The translations under genes and the position numbers were made by a program. Below the pieces are notes generated by a model, which was not told where the DNA came from, ran no database searches, and worked only from the letters and a program-made list of their open reading frames with translations. Below, one piece after another: positions 62,645 to 64,000 of a stretch of 64,000 nucleotides of DNA. The stretch's first letter is position 1, and each line of letters begins with the position of its first letter. This DNA comes from Sphingomonas glacialis (GTDB taxonomy: Bacteria; Pseudomonadota; Alphaproteobacteria; Sphingomonadales; Sphingomonadaceae): NCBI RefSeq assembly GCF_006439055.1, contig NZ_RCZC01000004.1, positions 312,620-376,619 on the forward strand, written 5' to 3'.

Positions 62645-63541
62645 TCAGGGCTGCGCGAGACGCCGCTCGCAGACTTCGCGTACCAACGTCTCGAGCACCG
62701 CGACCCGCTCCGCGATCCAGCCGATCTCCTCGTCGGTCAGGCGGTATTCGTGGGAGTAGCGTGCGTTGACATAGGCCAGCCGCACAAGCTCGAAACAGCG
62801 CCGCGAGAACTTGTCCTCGCGCGGCCAGGCGGCGATCAGCTCGGGCGCGATCTCCTCGCAATGCGAGCGCAGGAAGTTGAGTCGGTGCGACTTGGGACTG
62901 TAGAGCGTCAGCACGAGCAGAACGGTGTGATAGAACCGCTCGGTCGCCTGATGGAAGTTGAACGCGGCTAATTTGGAGCTGCTGCGCGCGCGGTGAAATT
63001 CCGCACCGGCTGCAAACTCACTTGCTGTTGAATACCACTCGTCGAAATAGCGCTGAGCCTCGGCGTGCGCTTCCTCAGGCGGTAGATTGCGCGGCTGCGC
63101 AAACGGATGCCCCTCAGCCTCGTAGAGCGTGATCCCCTGCCGCACGATGTCGCCGAAGAACGGGCGGCCATGCTCGAGCTGCCGGTTCACGTCTTTCAGC
63201 GTGTGAACGATGAAGTTGACCGGCGCGGACAGCGCGCCCGTGATCGTCGCATCGCGCATCAACCGGTCGTCGGCGGCGCTCCAGTAATCGACGAAGTCGG
63301 TTAGTTTGTCATGGCTGACGACGATCAGAATGTCATAGTCGGACGCGTAGCCACCGACCGGATCGGAGACCCAGTCACCACGGGCGTACGATCCATAGAG
63401 CACGATCTTGAAGATTCGCGCGACCTTGCCGAACCCGTTCGATCTGGTTGTCGCCGACTCGAACTCGTCAAACAGCACGCGCACAACATGCGCCAGCTCG
63501 CGCTGTTTGGACGACGGCAAATGGTCGAGGTCGGTCTTCAT
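62645..63541 (-). CDS. nucleotidyltransferase-HEPN fusion protein, copy 2
   Basis: A 298-aa protein related along its length to 31097-32020: MKTDLDHLPSSKQRELAHVV, LYGSYARGDWVSDP, SDYDILIVV in the nucleotidyltransferase part and HQATERFYHTVLLVL, ARYSHEYRL in the HEPN part. ATG 63541 matches the start of the first copy (MKTSLDHLP). The two copies are diverged, not recent duplicates. The role (defence, RNA modification or maintenance) is unknown. Confidence 0.82.
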   Translation of the reverse strand: MKTDLDHLPSSKQRELAHVVRVLFDEFESATTRSNGFGKVARIFKIVLYGSYARGDWVSDPVGGYASDYDILIVVSHDKLTDFVDYWSAADDRLMRDATITGALSAPVNFIVHTLKDVNRQLEHGRPFFGDIVRQGITLYEAEGHPFAQPRNLPPEEAHAEAQRYFDEWYSTASEFAAGAEFHRARSSSKLAAFNFHQATERFYHTVLLVLTLYSPKSHRLNFLRSHCEEIAPELIAAWPREDKFSRRCFELVRLAYVNARYSHEYRLTDEEIGWIAERVAVLETLVREVCERRLAQP

Positions 63542-63830
63542 ACGGAACAGAATCGTCGTAAAGCAGCTTGAAGCCAAGCCCCTAATCCATCCTTTGTGCT
63601 ACGCGCCGCCGGATTTCGAGCGTTGCGACGAAGCACAATGTTTCGAGGCGCATCGTCGAGCGCGGTTTCCCACAGATCCGACCGCTGAACGGCAATAAGG
63701 GTGGATGCACGAACCCGCTGCGCGGGAGGGCGTGTGCGGCATGGTTGAGGTGAAGGAAAGAGCGTTGCGCGCCGGTTGAGCGATGCAGGACGCAGGCAGA
63801 GCATCGGGCTCCACCAGAAGGAGCCTCACC

Positions 63831-64000
63831 ATGCACATCCTCGCACCCGCCGTGGCTGTCAGCCCGCTACGCCAGCGCCTCATCGACGAGATGGAGATGC
63901 GACGGTTCTGTCGCGAGACGCAGCGCAACTACATCCGCGACGTCGGGCGGTTCGCCACATTCCTGGGGCGCTCGCCCGACACCGCAACGGCGGAGGATGT
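63831..64000 (+). CDS. site-specific integrase, N-terminus (runs off right edge)
   Basis: The frame from ATG 63831 (AAGGAG upstream) reads MHILAPAVAVSPLRQRLIDE, RRFCRETQRNYIRDVGRF, ATFLGRSPDTATAED. This is the SAM-like core-binding domain of tyrosine recombinases of the type paired with IS91-family transposases. The catalytic part lies beyond the window. Confidence 0.8.
   Translation, partial: MHILAPAVAVSPLRQRLIDEMEMRRFCRETQRNYIRDVGRFATFLGRSPDTATAED

Noticed and set aside
63538..63830. minus-strand ORFs before the integrase
   Set aside because: Low-complexity Arg/Ser/Ala frames with no motif; probably the end region of the mobile element.
1..64000. tRNA or rRNA genes
   Set aside because: Reading both strands I found no tRNA-like cloverleaf cores or rRNA landmarks; a tRNAscan-type run would be decisive.

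Overview
The window reads as part of a large, GC-rich plasmid from a sphingomonad (Sphingomonadaceae, Alphaproteobacteria). The support is Ti-type conjugation genes (traA opposite traC/traD), RepA- and RepC-type initiators with iterons, parA with a centromere-like repeat, ardC, ssb, the imuA-imuB-dnaE2 mutagenesis cassette behind an alphaproteobacterial LexA box, and a lasso-peptide cluster with isopeptidase, TonB receptor and FecI/FecR. I saw no tRNA, rRNA or CRISPR array.

Layout. 1-3 kb: end of an SbcD-like phosphoesterase (runs off the left edge), an AbiEi/AbiEii toxin-antitoxin pair and a HipB-like regulator. 3.4-12.7 kb: an island of small, mostly exported proteins in mixed orientation, with dispersed intergenic repeats and a serine recombinase. 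Four copies of a 28-bp palindromic site lie at gene 3' ends around the recombinase, arranged as a nested inverted set. 13-15.5 kb: LysR regulator divergent from an MFS exporter. 16.2-22.3 kb: SOS mutasome operon. 22.5-24.2 kb: second AbiE-type pair with the toxin gene interrupted by TAA. 24.2-31.1 kb: conjugation block (coupling ATPase, TraA relaxase/helicase, oriT region, TraC, TraD). 31.1-43.3 kb: leading/maintenance region with a nucleotidyltransferase-HEPN protein, ArdC, ParA plus RHH partner and two arrays of 11-bp repeats (27 and 9 units), SSB, a HIRAN protein and many decayed genes (PAS, VbhA-like, DUF3768, ParB/ArdC chimera, strawberry-notch methylase). 43.4-46.4 kb: two replication initiators sharing a 16-bp iteron family.

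47-61 kb: a degraded luxR/luxI copy, then intact luxR-luxI-phyH-gntR running straight into a lasso-peptide operon (precursor, B, C). Opposed to it lies fecI-fecR-TonB receptor-lasso isopeptidase, which should import and linearise the peptide. A Fic protein, a second nucleotidyltransferase-HEPN gene and the start of an integrase close the window.

How it works together: conjugation, partition and replication genes maintain the element. ArdC and SSB, each preceded by a long inverted-repeat structure, may be expressed early after entry. The chemical cargo appears to couple acyl-homoserine-lactone signalling to a lasso peptide with its own uptake and hydrolysis. All functional statements come from reading protein motifs by eye; no database search was run.
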